Positions 38,835 to 48,257 of a stretch of DNA of 64,000 bases are shown here, piece by piece. A program made the position numbers and the translations under genes. The notes beneath the pieces were generated by a model that saw nothing but the letters and a program-made list of their open reading frames with translations, was not told the DNA's origin and did not search any database. Positions within the stretch are counted from its first letter, which is position 1. Each line of letters starts with the position of its first letter. This DNA is from Thermohalobaculum sp050330995 (GTDB lineage Bacteria; Pseudomonadota; Alphaproteobacteria; Rhodobacterales; Rhodobacteraceae): assembly GCA_050330995.1 (NCBI GenBank), contig JBHJHI010000033.1:13373-77372 (forward strand), given 5' to 3'.

Positions 38835-39626
38835 ATGCTCGACGACTTCCTGACCCGCGCCGCCCTCGCGGGCCTCGGCACCGCGCTCGCCGCGGCCCCC
38901 CTCGGCTGCTTCGTGGTCTGGCGGCGCATGGCCTATTTCGGCGACGCGACCGCGCACGCCGCGGTGCTCGGCGTGGCGCTGGCACTCGCCTTCGCGCTGC
39001 CGGTGGCGATCGGCGTCGTGGTCGCCGCGCTCGCCATGGCGCTCGCGGTGCGCGCCCTCTCGGGGCGCGGCGAGGCGTCGGACACCGCCCTCGGGGTGCT
39101 CGCCCACGCCGCCCTCGCCGCGGGGCTCGTGGCGGCGAGCTTCGTGCCGGGGCTCTCGCTCGATCTCGAAGCCTGGCTGTTCGGCGACATCCTGACGGTG
39201 GGACGCGGCGATCTGGCGGTGATCTGGGGCGGCGCGCTCGCGGTCGCGGGACTGATGGCCTGGCGCTGGTCGGCGCTGGTGACGGTGACGCTGAGCCCCG
39301 ACCTCGCCCGCGCTGCCGGGCTCGACCCCGCGCGCGAGGACCGGGTGCTGACGCTCGCGCTCGCGCTGACGGTGGCGGTGGCGATCGAGGTGGTCGGCGC
39401 GCTCCTGATCGGCGCCCTGCTGATCGTGCCGGCGGCGGCGGCGCGGCGGGTGTCGTCGACGCCCGAGGGCATGGCGCTCGCCGCCGGCGCGGTGGGCGCC
39501 GTCAGCGCGCTCGGCGGTCTCGCGCTCTCGCTCGCGGCCGACACGCCCTCGGGGCCGACCATCGTGACGACGGCGACGGCGCTGTTCGCCGCCTCGCTCG
39601 GCCTGGGCGCGCTGCGCCGGGCCTGA
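38835..39626 (+). CDS. znuB: zinc ABC transporter permease
   Basis: 263 residues with eight or so membrane helices. The family motifs GCFVVWRRMAYFGDATAHAAVLGVAL and EVVGALLIGALLIVPAAAARR mark it as a metal-ion permease of the ZnuB/MntB class. It forms the inner-membrane channel for zinc delivered by ZnuA. It lies last in the zur-znuC-znuB unit; the following gene begins 283 bp later. Confidence 0.95.
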   Translation: MLDDFLTRAALAGLGTALAAAPLGCFVVWRRMAYFGDATAHAAVLGVALALAFALPVAIGVVVAALAMALAVRALSGRGEASDTALGVLAHAALAAGLVAASFVPGLSLDLEAWLFGDILTVGRGDLAVIWGGALAVAGLMAWRWSALVTVTLSPDLARAAGLDPAREDRVLTLALALTVAVAIEVVGALLIGALLIVPAAAARRVSSTPEGMALAAGAVGAVSALGGLALSLAADTPSGPTIVTTATALFAASLGLGALRRA

Positions 39627-39909
39627 GGGCGGAGGCACGGCGGCGGCGCGAGGCGCGCGCACCAGCACGAACCTCGCCATGCGACCCGGGGGCGAAGGGC
39701 ACGCGCCGCGGGCGAAGCGTCGAGCGCCGGCGACGAGACGGCCGCGGGCCGTCGGGGTGCGGGCTGCCGGCGCGTCCGCCTTGCCGTCGGCGGGGCGCTC
39801 GGGCAGAACCGCACCGCACCGCGCCGCGCTCGCGGCGACGCCATGCCGGGGAGAGCATGACCTCGATCGCCGAGCCCGGACGGCCCTGCCCGCCGCGCGG
39901 GGAAGCACC

Positions 39910-40230
39910 GTGAGGGTGCTGTTCGTCTGCGGGCGCGGGCGGGCGCGCAGCCCCACCGCGGCGCAGGTCTTCGCCGACTGGCCGGGCGTCTCGACCGACT
40001 TCGGCGGTGTCTCGCCGGACGCCGACGACGTGCTCTCGGCCGACCAGATCGAGTGGGCCGACCTGATCGTCGCCATGGAGAACCGCCACCGCACGCGGCT
40101 GTCCGAGCGCTACCGCGCGGCGATGCGCGGCCGGCGGGTCGTCGTGCTCGGCGTGCCCGATCGCTACGCCTTCATGGCCCCCGACCTCGTCACCGTCCTG
40201 CGCGAGCGCGCGGGGCCGCACCTGCGCTGA
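39910..40230 (+). CDS. low-molecular-weight tyrosine-phosphatase-like protein (106 aa)
   Basis: GTG start at 39910 (VRVLFVCGRGRARSPTAAQVF). The phosphatase P-loop C-x5-R-S is present as CGRGRARS at the extreme N-terminus, as in the COG4551 predicted protein tyrosine phosphatases, which are about 108 residues. It continues with EWADLIVAMENRHRTRL. The protein is shorter than classical LMW phosphatases, so the substrate is uncertain. It is 6 bp before the GNAT gene and likely co-transcribed. The in-frame upstream extension to 39679 is Arg/Pro-rich and not believed. Confidence 0.8.
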   Translation: MRVLFVCGRGRARSPTAAQVFADWPGVSTDFGGVSPDADDVLSADQIEWADLIVAMENRHRTRLSERYRAAMRGRRVVVLGVPDRYAFMAPDLVTVLRERAGPHLR

Positions 40231-40236
40231 GGCTCC

Positions 40237-40677
40237 ATGAGCGACGAGGCTGAAGTCGAGATCGCGCGCCTCGCCGCCCCGGCCGAGGCCTTCGCGGGAC
40301 GGCTGGTGGGCCTTCTGAACGACGCCGCCCGGTCCAGCGGTCACGGCTTCGAGGAGACGCCGCTCGTCCTGGAGGCCCGCGCGGGCGGCGCCTTCGCCGG
40401 CGGTCTGATGGGCCACCTGGAGAACGGCGTGTTCTACGTCCGCCGTCTCGCCGTGAGCCCCGAGGCGCGCACGGGAGGCATCGGACGCGCGCTGATGGCG
40501 ACGGCCGAGGACTGGGCGCGCGAGCGCGGCGCCCGCGCGGTGTTCCTCGACACCTTCGGCTTCCAGGCGCCGGACTTCTACCCGCGCCTCGGCTACGTCG
40601 AGGCCTTCCGCCTGCCCGGTCGCACCGGGAGCGAGGCACGGTTCTACTACGTCAAGCGCCTCGACGAGGCGTCATGA
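40237..40677 (+). CDS. GNAT-family N-acetyltransferase (146 aa)
   Basis: The GNAT fold is seen in FYVRRLAVSPEARTGGIGRALMATAEDWARERGA, which contains the acetyl-CoA pyrophosphate-binding loop (R-T-G-G-I-G-R-A), followed by FLDTFGFQAPDFYPRLGY. It acetylates an unknown amine. ATG at 40237 follows GAGG. It starts 6 bp after the phosphatase gene and is followed closely by a small ORF and a metallophosphoesterase gene. Confidence 0.88.
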   Translation: MSDEAEVEIARLAAPAEAFAGRLVGLLNDAARSSGHGFEETPLVLEARAGGAFAGGLMGHLENGVFYVRRLAVSPEARTGGIGRALMATAEDWARERGARAVFLDTFGFQAPDFYPRLGYVEAFRLPGRTGSEARFYYVKRLDEAS

Positions 40678-40742
40678 CGCCGACGGCTCGGCATGGGGTC
40701 GCCCCCGCCCGGATCGCTCCGGGCGCCGCTCGCGAGGAAACG

Positions 40743-41000
40743 ATGTCCGCCCCCCGTCTCTCCATGGCCGGCGCCGAGCGCGCGCGCGTCCGCCGCTGCG
40801 AAGGCGTCGACGCCGCGGTCGATCCGGTGGCCGGCCGGCGCTTCGTGGCCGGCGCCATGACGCCCGCCTCGAAGGCCCGGACCCGCCCGGGCCCCTGGCC
40901 GTCCGTGATCGGCCCGCCCGCCTTCGCGACCGGGCCCACGACGCGCTCGCCTCGCGAGGCCCGTCTCGCGCGACAGGCGCGGCCGGAGGACGGGGCGTGA
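40743..41000 (+). CDS. small hypothetical protein (85 aa), doubtful
   Basis: ATG at 40743 follows GAGGAAACG, a good ribosome binding site; the frame can extend to 40674, where it overlaps the GNAT stop. Its stop overlaps the GTG of the next gene in a GTGA arrangement typical of coupled genes. The sequence is Arg/Pro/Ala-rich with no domain, so it could equally be chance. Without it, the 319-bp gap here would be empty. Confidence 0.35.
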   Translation: MSAPRLSMAGAERARVRRCEGVDAAVDPVAGRRFVAGAMTPASKARTRPGPWPSVIGPPAFATGPTTRSPREARLARQARPEDGA

Positions 41001-41923
41001 TCACGCGGCGCGCCTTCCTGCGCGCGCTCGCGGGCCTCGGCCTCGCGGGGGTCGCCACCGGCGCCTACGCCACCGTGGTCTCGCCCGGCCTGCGCCTCAG
41101 GGTGCAGCGCTGGACGGTGCGGCCCGCGGGCTTTCCCGAAGGCCCGCCGCTCCGGATCGCGGTGCTCGCCGACGTCCACGCCGGCCCGCCCTGGATGAGC
41201 GTCGAGCGGATCGAGGGCATCGTCGAGGCGACGAACGCGCTCGCACCCGACCTCGTGGCCCTCCTCGGCGACTACGTCGCCGACCACCCCTTCCGCACCC
41301 GTGCCGTCGCTCCGGCGGAGATCGTGCGCGCCTGCACCGTGCTGGAGGCGCCGATGGGCGTCTTCGCGGTCATGGGCAACCACGACTGGTCGCTCGACCC
41401 GGAGGCGCAGCGACAGGGCCACGGCCCGACCGCGACACACCGCGCCTTCGTCGCGCACGGCATTCCGCTCCTGTCGAACCAGGCGATGGCGCTCGACCGC
41501 CCCGGTGGCGGGCGAGGGGACGGGCGGGTCTGGATCGCGGGCCTCGACAGCCAGATGGCGCTGACCCCGATGGCGGGCTGGCGCGGCGACTGGGTCGGGC
41601 TCGACGACCTCGACGCGACCATGGCGCAGATCGACGACGACGGTGCCCCGGTGGTGCTGATGGCGCACGAGCCGGACATCTTCCCGCGGGTGCCGTCGCG
41701 GGTCTCGGTCACGCTCTCGGGCCACACCCACGGCGGGCAGGTGCGCCTGTTCGGCTACGCGCCGGTGGTCCCCTCGCACTACGGCAACCGCTACGCCTAC
41801 GGCCACGTCGAGGAGGGCGGGCGCGATCTCGTGGTCTCGGGCGGGCTCGGCTGCTCGATCGCCCCCATCCGCCTCGGTGTGCCCCCGGAGATCACGCTGG
41901 TGGAACTGCGGGCGCCGGCGTGA
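40997..41923 (+). CDS. metallophosphoesterase with Tat-like signal
   Basis: 308 residues. The N-terminus MITRRAFLRALAGLGLAG has a twin-arginine motif (TRRAFLR). Dimetal phosphoesterase motifs follow: VLADVHAGPPW, LLGDYVADH, VMGNHDW, MAHEPD and LSGHTHGGQ, all with their metal-binding residues. It resembles YkuE/LpxH-like membrane-associated phosphoesterases; the substrate is unknown. GTG start at 40997 overlaps the small ORF stop. It probably acts outside or at the inner membrane. Confidence 0.9.
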   Translation: MITRRAFLRALAGLGLAGVATGAYATVVSPGLRLRVQRWTVRPAGFPEGPPLRIAVLADVHAGPPWMSVERIEGIVEATNALAPDLVALLGDYVADHPFRTRAVAPAEIVRACTVLEAPMGVFAVMGNHDWSLDPEAQRQGHGPTATHRAFVAHGIPLLSNQAMALDRPGGGRGDGRVWIAGLDSQMALTPMAGWRGDWVGLDDLDATMAQIDDDGAPVVLMAHEPDIFPRVPSRVSVTLSGHTHGGQVRLFGYAPVVPSHYGNRYAYGHVEEGGRDLVVSGGLGCSIAPIRLGVPPEITLVELRAPA

Positions 41924-41977
41924 GGTTTGAGGGGCGTGCGCTCCACCGGGACGCGCCCGCCGACCCGAGAGGACGCC

Positions 41978-42535
41978 ATGCCCACCAGATCGTTGTTCGG
42001 CCCGCAGTTCCGGCCGAAGAGTTTCGACGCCACGCCCGAGCACGAGCGCCTCTACAGCTACTACGAGCGGCTCTACACCTTCGTCGACATGGGCGCGGCC
42101 TGGTGCTTCGTGATCGGCTCGGTGATGTTCTTCTCCGAGGCCTGGGTCACGCCCGGCGTCTGGCTGTTCACGATCGGCTCGCTGCTGTTCGCCGCGCGCC
42201 CGACCATCCGGCTCCTGCGAGAGTATCGCCTCGCCGCGCTGCCGGTGCCGGGCGAGCCCGCGCCGGGGCCGGGGGCGCACGACCGCGCGCTGGAACGGAT
42301 CAGGGAGGCGGTCTCGGTCGGCGGCGGGGACGACGACACGCCGCGCGCGCGGCGCGACGGCCGCTGGGACGGCCCGAGCGTCGCCGAGGCCCCGACCGAG
42401 CCGCGCCCGCTGAGCCGCGCCGCCCCGCCGGCCTGGACCCCCGACGGCGACATCGCGCGAGAGGGCGGCCGCACGGAAGGGCGCGACGACAGGCGCACGG
42501 GAGCGGATGACGACAAGCGTACGGACGACGACTGA
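41978..42535 (+). CDS. YrhK-domain membrane protein (185 aa)
   Basis: The YrhK-like domain spans about residues 24-85: YSYYERLYTFVDMGAAWCFVIGSVMFFSEAW and GVWLFTIGSLLFAARPTIRLLREYR, two short membrane helices connected by a small loop. The C-terminal ~90 residues are hydrophilic, acidic and low in complexity. ATG at 41978 follows GAGAGGACG. YrhK proteins have no known activity. It is 55 bp after the metallophosphoesterase gene and may be co-transcribed. Confidence 0.75.
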   Translation: MPTRSLFGPQFRPKSFDATPEHERLYSYYERLYTFVDMGAAWCFVIGSVMFFSEAWVTPGVWLFTIGSLLFAARPTIRLLREYRLAALPVPGEPAPGPGAHDRALERIREAVSVGGGDDDTPRARRDGRWDGPSVAEAPTEPRPLSRAAPPAWTPDGDIAREGGRTEGRDDRRTGADDDKRTDDD

Positions 42536-43431
42536 GCGGCCCGCCGGTCGAGAGGGTCGGGCGTGGCCGGCCCGAGCCCGGTCGCGCCCGAGACCTCGCC
42601 TCTCGCCCGGGCCGCCGCAGCGTCACCCAGCGGCGCCGAGACCCGGCCCGCCCCGTCCGTCGGCCACGCTGCGACCATGACACCTTGGGGCGCGATCCGA
42701 CCCGACCGGACGGCGCTTCAGGCCCTTGTTCGGGCGCGCGGTCCCTCCGATCCTCGGGTCGCTCCGGTCGGATCGCGCCGCAGCCGGACTTCCGTCCCCC
42801 GCGACGGCGGCATGCCGGTCCCGGCGCTCCGGGGCCGGAGCGATCCGTTCGCCTCGCCCGCGGGTACGGAGGCGTTCCGCGGCGGCGGCCCCGGGGCGAT
42901 CGTCCGGCTCGACGACACCGGCTCCCGTGCCCGACGTCGCGTCGCCCGATCCGATCCGCGACCGCCCGTCGGCGACCGGGCGCGCATCGACGCGGCGCGC
43001 GGGGCGCCGCCTCGAGCCAGCGCCTTTGGCCTACGCCGCCGCGGCGCCCGTGGGCGTCACGCGCCGGGTCGTGCCCCCGGTGCCGTCGGCGACCGGCGGT
43101 GTGCCCGAGGGCGGAAAGGCCACGCCGACGGGACGGCCCCGGACCACGGCGCGGTCGTCGCCCTCGACCCGGACGCCGGTCGGGGAGGCCTCGTCAGGAG
43201 CCGTGGACCGATCGTACTCGAAGGGCACGCGCACGACCCTGTCGCCGGTCGGGCCGGCGCGGTTCCGCGCCCTCCGGGCGCGACGAAAGCGTCGCCCGCG
43301 GCTGCCTCTGCCTCCGAAACGGCCGTCGCCAGGCGATTGCCTATTTTCTCCTTCCTGCCGGGCCCGGTATGGTGACAGGACCGCGCCACATCCCGGCGCT
43401 ACGACCGGCCCCACGACAGGATGAGGTTCCC
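42536..43431. other. 896-bp GC-rich intergenic region, no gene supported
   Basis: Several overlapping open frames cross this region on both strands, but none has a ribosome binding site, a known domain or a distinctive composition; they are Arg/Pro/Ala-rich as expected of GC-rich noncoding DNA. A slightly A/T-richer segment at about 43320-43400 fits a promoter for the peptide-binding protein gene that follows. Confidence 0.5.
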
Positions 43432-45144
43432 ATGACCACCCGCACGCTGACGGCCTCGGCCCTCGCGTTCCTCGCCGCCGCGGCGCCCGCCGCGGCCGAG
43501 CGCGCGAGCGACGGGCAGCTCAACATCATCTACTGGCAGGCGCCGTCGACGCTGAACCCGTATCTCTCGGGCGGCACCAAGGAGGTCGAATCGGCCTCGC
43601 TCATCATCGAGCCCCTGGTGCGCTACGACGAGAACGGCGAGTTCGTGCCGCTCCTGGTCGACGAGATCCCGACGCGCGAGAACGGCGGGGTCTCGGAGGA
43701 CCTGACCTCGATCACCTGGACGCTGAAGGAGGGCCTCGTCTGGTCCGACGGCTCGCCCGTGACGGCCGAGGACGCGGTGTTCACCTGGGAGTACTGCACC
43801 CACCCTGAGGGCGGCTGCGCGCAGCGCTCCTACTTCGAGGGGGTGGAGAGCGTCGAGGCGGTCGACGAGCGCACGATCCGCGTCACCTTCCGCGAGGCCA
43901 AGCCGTTCCCCTACACCGCCTTCGTCGGCTCCGAGAGCCCGATCCTGCAGAAGGCGCAGTTCCAGGACTGCCTCGGCGCGCGCGCGCCGGAGTGCACCGA
44001 GGCCAACTTCGGCCCCATCGGCACCGGCCCCTTCGTCGTCACCGACTTCCGCCCCAACGACGTGGTGTTCTACGAGGCGAACGAGCAGTACCGCGACCCC
44101 GACAAGCCCGCCTTCGCGACCGTGCTGCTGAAGGGCGGCGGCGACGCCGCCTCGGCGGCGCGCTCGGTGCTCGAGACCGGCGAGTTCGACTACGCCTGGA
44201 ACCTCCAGATCGAGCCCGAGATCCTCGCGCGCATGGAGCAGGCCGGGCGCGGCACGGTCGTCACCGCCTTCGCCACCTCGGTCGAGCGTCTGCACCTCAA
44301 CCAGACCGACCCCGACCCCTCGCTGCCCGACGACCAGCGCTCGGTCTACATGGACGGCGAGAACGCGCACCCCTTCCTGACCGACCGCGCGGTCGGCCAG
44401 GCGCTCTCGATGGCGATCGACCGCCAGCTGCTCGTCGACGTGGGCTACGGCGCGGCCGGCCAGGTGACCTGCAACGTGCTGCCCGCGCCCGAGGCCTACG
44501 CCTCGACCGCCAACGACGCGTGCAAGACCCAGGACATCGAGGGCGCGAAGCAGCTCCTCGAGGACGCGGGCTGGACCGAAGGTCCCAACGGCATCCGCCA
44601 GAAGGACGGCGTCGAGCTGCGCGTGCTGTTCCAGACCTCGACCAACTCGGTCCGCCAGGGCACCCAGGCGCTCATCAAGCAGTGGTGGCAGGAACTCGGC
44701 GTCGAGACCGAGCTTCGCAACATCGACGCCAGCGTGTTCTTCGGCGGCGATCCGGCGAGCCCGGACACCTTCCAGAAGTTCTACGCCGACATCGAGATGT
44801 ACACCAACAACTTCGCGGGCGTGGACCCGGAGGCCTACATGGCCGACTGGCGCTGCGACGCCATGCCGGGGCCGAGCACGCAGTGGCAGGGGACCAACAT
44901 CCAGCGCTTCTGCGACCCCGAATACGACGCGCTGACCGAGGAGATGGCGCGCACCGCCGACCTGGAGCAGCGCCAGGAGATCGCCAAGCAGATGAACGAC
45001 ATGCTGATGCAGTCCTACACGCTCATCCCGCTGATCCACCGCGGCAACCCGGCGGCGCATGCCAACACGCTCGGCGGCGTGCGCATGAACGACTGGGACA
45101 GCGAGCTGTGGAACATCGCCGACTGGCACCGGATCGAGGAATGA
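43432..45144 (+). CDS. peptide-type ABC transporter substrate-binding protein (SBP family 5), second system
   Basis: 570 residues with a Sec signal peptide (TLTASALAFLAAAAPAAAE). The mature protein has LNIIYWQAPSTLNPYLSGGTKE, VSEDLTSITWTLKEGLVWSDGSPVTAEDAVFTWEYC and RAVGQALSMAIDRQLLV, standard for family-5 binding proteins (DppA/OppA-like). It contains several cysteine pairs. It would deliver a peptide or similar solute to the two permeases immediately downstream. It shares little with the Tat-type binding protein at 10.5 kb, so the two systems are probably not recent duplicates. Confidence 0.92.
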   Translation: MTTRTLTASALAFLAAAAPAAAERASDGQLNIIYWQAPSTLNPYLSGGTKEVESASLIIEPLVRYDENGEFVPLLVDEIPTRENGGVSEDLTSITWTLKEGLVWSDGSPVTAEDAVFTWEYCTHPEGGCAQRSYFEGVESVEAVDERTIRVTFREAKPFPYTAFVGSESPILQKAQFQDCLGARAPECTEANFGPIGTGPFVVTDFRPNDVVFYEANEQYRDPDKPAFATVLLKGGGDAASAARSVLETGEFDYAWNLQIEPEILARMEQAGRGTVVTAFATSVERLHLNQTDPDPSLPDDQRSVYMDGENAHPFLTDRAVGQALSMAIDRQLLVDVGYGAAGQVTCNVLPAPEAYASTANDACKTQDIEGAKQLLEDAGWTEGPNGIRQKDGVELRVLFQTSTNSVRQGTQALIKQWWQELGVETELRNIDASVFFGGDPASPDTFQKFYADIEMYTNNFAGVDPEAYMADWRCDAMPGPSTQWQGTNIQRFCDPEYDALTEEMARTADLEQRQEIAKQMNDMLMQSYTLIPLIHRGNPAAHANTLGGVRMNDWDSELWNIADWHRIEE

Positions 45145-45219
45145 CGCGCCCGCGCCCCGAGCGATGACCCCCACGACCGCCGCCCCCTCGCGGGGCGGCC
45201 CGCCGCGCGGGAGGACGCG

Positions 45220-46230
45220 ATGCTGACCTACGCGCTGCGCCGGCTGATGATCGCGGTCCCGACGCTCCTGTTCATCAGCTTCGTGATCTTCGCGATCCTC
45301 GACCTCGCGCCCTCGGACCCGACGGCGAGCCTGCCGATGACGATCCCGCCCGACGTGCGCGCGCAGATCCGCGAGTCGCTCGGGCTCGGCGAGCCGTTCC
45401 ACATCCGCTACCTCAAGTGGTGCCAGCAGTTCTTCGTCAACGAGCCGCTCAACCTGTTCGAGCAGTGGACCGGCTGGACCCTCGGCGACGGCGAGCGCAC
45501 CCGCATCCTGTCGTGGTCGACCCGCTCGCCGGTGGTGGACCTGATCGTCGCGCGCCTGCCGCAGACGCTCTGGGTCGTCGGCATGTCCTACGTGATCGGC
45601 ATCATGATCGCGATCCCGATCGGCGTGATCTCGGCCTACAAGCAGTATTCCTGGTTCGACCAGTTCGGCACGCTGTTCGCCATGGCCGGGTTCTCGGTGC
45701 CGACCTTCTTCACCGGGCTCGTGTTCATCATCGTGTTCGCGGTCAACCTGCAATGGCTGCCCTCGGTCTACGACACGACGCACCAGGTGACGGACTGGGA
45801 CAGCTTCGTGTTCCAGGTGAAGCAGATGATCATGCCGACGATGGTGCTGGCACTGTTCAACGCCTCGCAGATCAGCCGCTTCATGCGCGCGAGCGTGCTC
45901 GACAACCTCAACCAGGACTACGTGCGCACCGCCCGCGCCAAGGGCCTGCGCGAGAAATGGGTGCTGCTCGTCCACGTGCTCCGCAACAGCCTGATCCCGG
46001 TGGTGACCGTGATCGCGCTCGGCGTGCCGACGGTGTTCGGCGGCGCGATCATCACCGAGCAGATCTTCCGGGTGAACGGGCTCGGCCAGCTCCTGATCGT
46101 CGCCATCCAGTCGGCCGACATGCCGCTCGTGCAGACGCTGACCTTCCTGTTCGCGATCCTGATCGTGCTGTTCAACCTGATCGCCGATCTGCTCTACGGC
46201 GTGCTCGACCCGAGGATCCGCTATGATTGA
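45220..46230 (+). CDS. ABC transporter permease, DppB/OppB type, second system
   Basis: 336 residues. The N-terminal MLTYALRRLMIAVPTLLFISFVIFAI helix, the GEPFHIRYLKW segment and the EAA-loop region DYVRTARAKGLREKWVLLVHVLRNSLIPV mark a DppB-family permease. ATG at 45220 with GAGGACG upstream. It lies 75 bp after the binding-protein gene and its end borders a tandem repeat that precedes the DppC-type gene. Confidence 0.94.
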   Translation: MLTYALRRLMIAVPTLLFISFVIFAILDLAPSDPTASLPMTIPPDVRAQIRESLGLGEPFHIRYLKWCQQFFVNEPLNLFEQWTGWTLGDGERTRILSWSTRSPVVDLIVARLPQTLWVVGMSYVIGIMIAIPIGVISAYKQYSWFDQFGTLFAMAGFSVPTFFTGLVFIIVFAVNLQWLPSVYDTTHQVTDWDSFVFQVKQMIMPTMVLALFNASQISRFMRASVLDNLNQDYVRTARAKGLREKWVLLVHVLRNSLIPVVTVIALGVPTVFGGAIITEQIFRVNGLGQLLIVAIQSADMPLVQTLTFLFAILIVLFNLIADLLYGVLDPRIRYD

Positions 46231-46320
46231 CGCGCGGCGAGAGCGCGGGATGGCCGACGCGCGGCGAGGGGCGCACGATAGGCGACGCGCGGCGAGGGGC
46301 GCACGATGACCGACGCGAGC
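46229..46320. repeat. 27-28 bp tandem repeat duplicating the start region of the permease gene
   Basis: GACGCGCGGCGAG starts at 46229, 46256 and 46284 (the last partial copy at 46312 is GACGCGAGC inside the coding region), so steps are 27 and 28 bp. The second and third copies share GACGCGCGGCGAGGGGCGCA. Each copy carries the start triplet position: ATG at 46250, ATA at 46278 and the real ATG at 46306, and each has GCGAGGGGCG-like sequence as ribosome binding site. Confidence 0.8.
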
Positions 46321-47244
46321 ATCGAGCCGGCGACGGCCGAGCACGGCGCGCCGATGACGGGGCGCCGTCACCGCTCGCTCTGGGGCGACGTCGCGCGGCA
46401 GTTCGTGATGCACAAGGGCGCGATGGCCGGCACGGTGGTGCTCGCGGTGATCGTGCTCGGCTGCTTCCTCGGGCCCTACGTCCACACCGTCGATCCCCAG
46501 CGCCTCGATCCCCGGATCGGCAACGCCGGCATGAGCTGGGCGCACCCGTTCGGCACCGACAACCTCGGGCGCGACATGCTGGCCCAGGTGATGGCCGGCG
46601 GGCAGGTCTCGCTCGCCGTCGGCATCGCGGCGATGGCGCTCAGCCTCGTGCTCGGCACCGCGGTCGGTGTGCTCGCGGGCTTCTTCCGCCGCCTCGACGG
46701 CGCGCTGATGCGGCTCACCGACCTGTTCCTGGCGCTGCCGCTCCTGCCGCTCCTGCTCGTCATCATCCTGCTGTTCCGCGACTCTTTGCGCGCGGCCTTC
46801 GGGCCGGAGGCGGGGGTGTTCCTGCTGATCGTGTTCGTGATCGGCATCACGTCCTGGATGCAGACGGCGCGGATCGTGCGCGGCGACGTGCTGGGGCTCC
46901 GCGAGCGCGAGTTCGTGCTCGCCGCGCGCTCGATCGGCACGCCGGGGCGGCGGATCATCGGACGCCACGTCCTGCCGAACGTGCTGTCGCCGATCATGGT
47001 CTCGGCCACCATCGGCGTCGCCAACGCGATCATCACCGAGAGCGCGCTGTCCTTCCTCGGCCTCGGCTTCCCGCCGGACTTCCCGACCTGGGGGCGACTG
47101 TTGTTCGACGGCAAGGACTTCATGACGATCAACCCCGCGCGGGTGATCTGGCCGGGCGTGGCGATCTCGCTGACGGTGCTCTCGGTCAACTTCATCGGCG
47201 ACGGCCTGCGCGACGCGCTCGACCCGCGGCTCAGGGGGCGCTGA
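46306..47244 (+). CDS. ABC transporter permease, DppC/OppC type, second system
   Basis: 312 residues, the normal DppC length. It has the N-terminal helix AGTVVLAVIVLGCFLGPYV, FGTDNLGRDMLAQVMAGGQVSLAVGI, and the EAA loop FVLAARSIGTPGRRIIGRHVLPNVLSPI, with GLGFPPDFPTWG near the end. It pairs with the upstream permease. The start used is ATG at 46306, the third copy of a repeated start region. It ends 20 bp from the convergent ATPase gene. Confidence 0.94.
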   Translation: MTDASIEPATAEHGAPMTGRRHRSLWGDVARQFVMHKGAMAGTVVLAVIVLGCFLGPYVHTVDPQRLDPRIGNAGMSWAHPFGTDNLGRDMLAQVMAGGQVSLAVGIAAMALSLVLGTAVGVLAGFFRRLDGALMRLTDLFLALPLLPLLLVIILLFRDSLRAAFGPEAGVFLLIVFVIGITSWMQTARIVRGDVLGLREREFVLAARSIGTPGRRIIGRHVLPNVLSPIMVSATIGVANAIITESALSFLGLGFPPDFPTWGRLLFDGKDFMTINPARVIWPGVAISLTVLSVNFIGDGLRDALDPRLRGR

Positions 47245-47264
47245 GCCCCTTCCCCGCCCAGCTT

Positions 47265-48257
47265 CTACGCCGCGAAGTGGCAGGCGACGCGGCGGCCGTC
47301 GGGGAGGTCGCGAAAGGCCGGCGTCTCGGCGGCGCAACGGTCCTCGGCGACCGGGCAGCGGGTGCGGAAGCGGCAGCCCGAGGGCGGGTCGGCCGGGCTC
47401 GGCACGTCGCCCTCCAGGATGATCCGGCGCCGCGCGCGCTCGCGAGCCGGATCGGGCAGGGGCGCGGCCGAGAGAAGGGCCTGGGTGTAGGGGTGCTTGG
47501 GGCTCTCGTAGAGCGCCTCGCGCTCGGCCATCTCCACGATCGTGCCGAGATACATCACCGCGACGCGGTCGGCGATGTGGCGGACCATGCCGAGGTCGTG
47601 GCTGATGAACAGGTAGGTGAGCCCGAGCCGCATCTGCAGGTCTTCGAGCAGGTTCACCACCTGCGCCTGGATCGAGACGTCGAGCGCCGCGATCGGCTCG
47701 TCGCAGACCACGAGCGAGGGCTCGAGCGCGAGCGCGCGGGCGATGCCGATGCGCTGGCGCTGCCCGCCCGAGAACTCGTGCGGGTAGCGGTCGGTGAAGG
47801 AGGGGTCGAGCCCGACCGCGTCGAGCAGTTCCTCCACCCGCCGCCGGCGCTCGCGCGCGGTGCCGCGGCCGTGCTCGACCAGCGGCTCGGCGACGATCGA
47901 GCCGACCGTCATGCGCGGGTTCAGGCAGGCCTGCGGGTCCTGGAAGATCATCTGCATGCGCGGGCGCAGCCGGCGCAACGCCGCGGGCGCCCGGCCGGCG
48001 ATGTCGCGGCCCTCGAACTCGATGCGCCCCGCCGTCGGCTCCTCCAGGCGCAGCACCGCGCGCGCGGTGGTGGACTTGCCGCAGCCCGACTCGCCGACGA
48101 TGCCGCGCGTCTCGCCGCGCCTGAGATCGAAGGCGATGCCGTCGACCGCGCGGACGCTGCCGACGCGCCGACGCAGGAGTCCCGCGTGGACGGGGAAGTG
48201 GACGGCGAGACCCTCGACGCGAAGGAGCGTCTCGGCCCGGGCGTCGAGCGCGCTCAT
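47265..48257 (-). CDS. peptide ABC transporter ATP-binding protein, OppF/DppF type
   Basis: 330 residues. Walker A GESGCGKST, MIFQDPQACLNPRMTV, signature FSGGQRQR, Walker B VVCDEPIAALD and H-loop ISHDLGMV are all present, followed by the oligopeptide-type C-terminal cysteine motif GCRFRTRCPVAED. It energises the second importer with the adjacent OppD-type ATPase, with which it overlaps by 4 bp (ATGA at 48254-48257). It is transcribed toward the permease genes on the other strand. Confidence 0.94.
   Translation of the reverse strand: MSALDARAETLLRVEGLAVHFPVHAGLLRRRVGSVRAVDGIAFDLRRGETRGIVGESGCGKSTTARAVLRLEEPTAGRIEFEGRDIAGRAPAALRRLRPRMQMIFQDPQACLNPRMTVGSIVAEPLVEHGRGTARERRRRVEELLDAVGLDPSFTDRYPHEFSGGQRQRIGIARALALEPSLVVCDEPIAALDVSIQAQVVNLLEDLQMRLGLTYLFISHDLGMVRHIADRVAVMYLGTIVEMAEREALYESPKHPYTQALLSAAPLPDPARERARRRIILEGDVPSPADPPSGCRFRTRCPVAEDRCAAETPAFRDLPDGRRVACHFAA

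Noticed and set aside
42563..43375. A 270-codon plus-strand ORF before the second peptide-binding protein gene
   Set aside because: No ribosome binding site, no domain, Arg/Pro/Ala-rich composition, and equally long frames run on the other strand; typical of GC-rich noncoding DNA.
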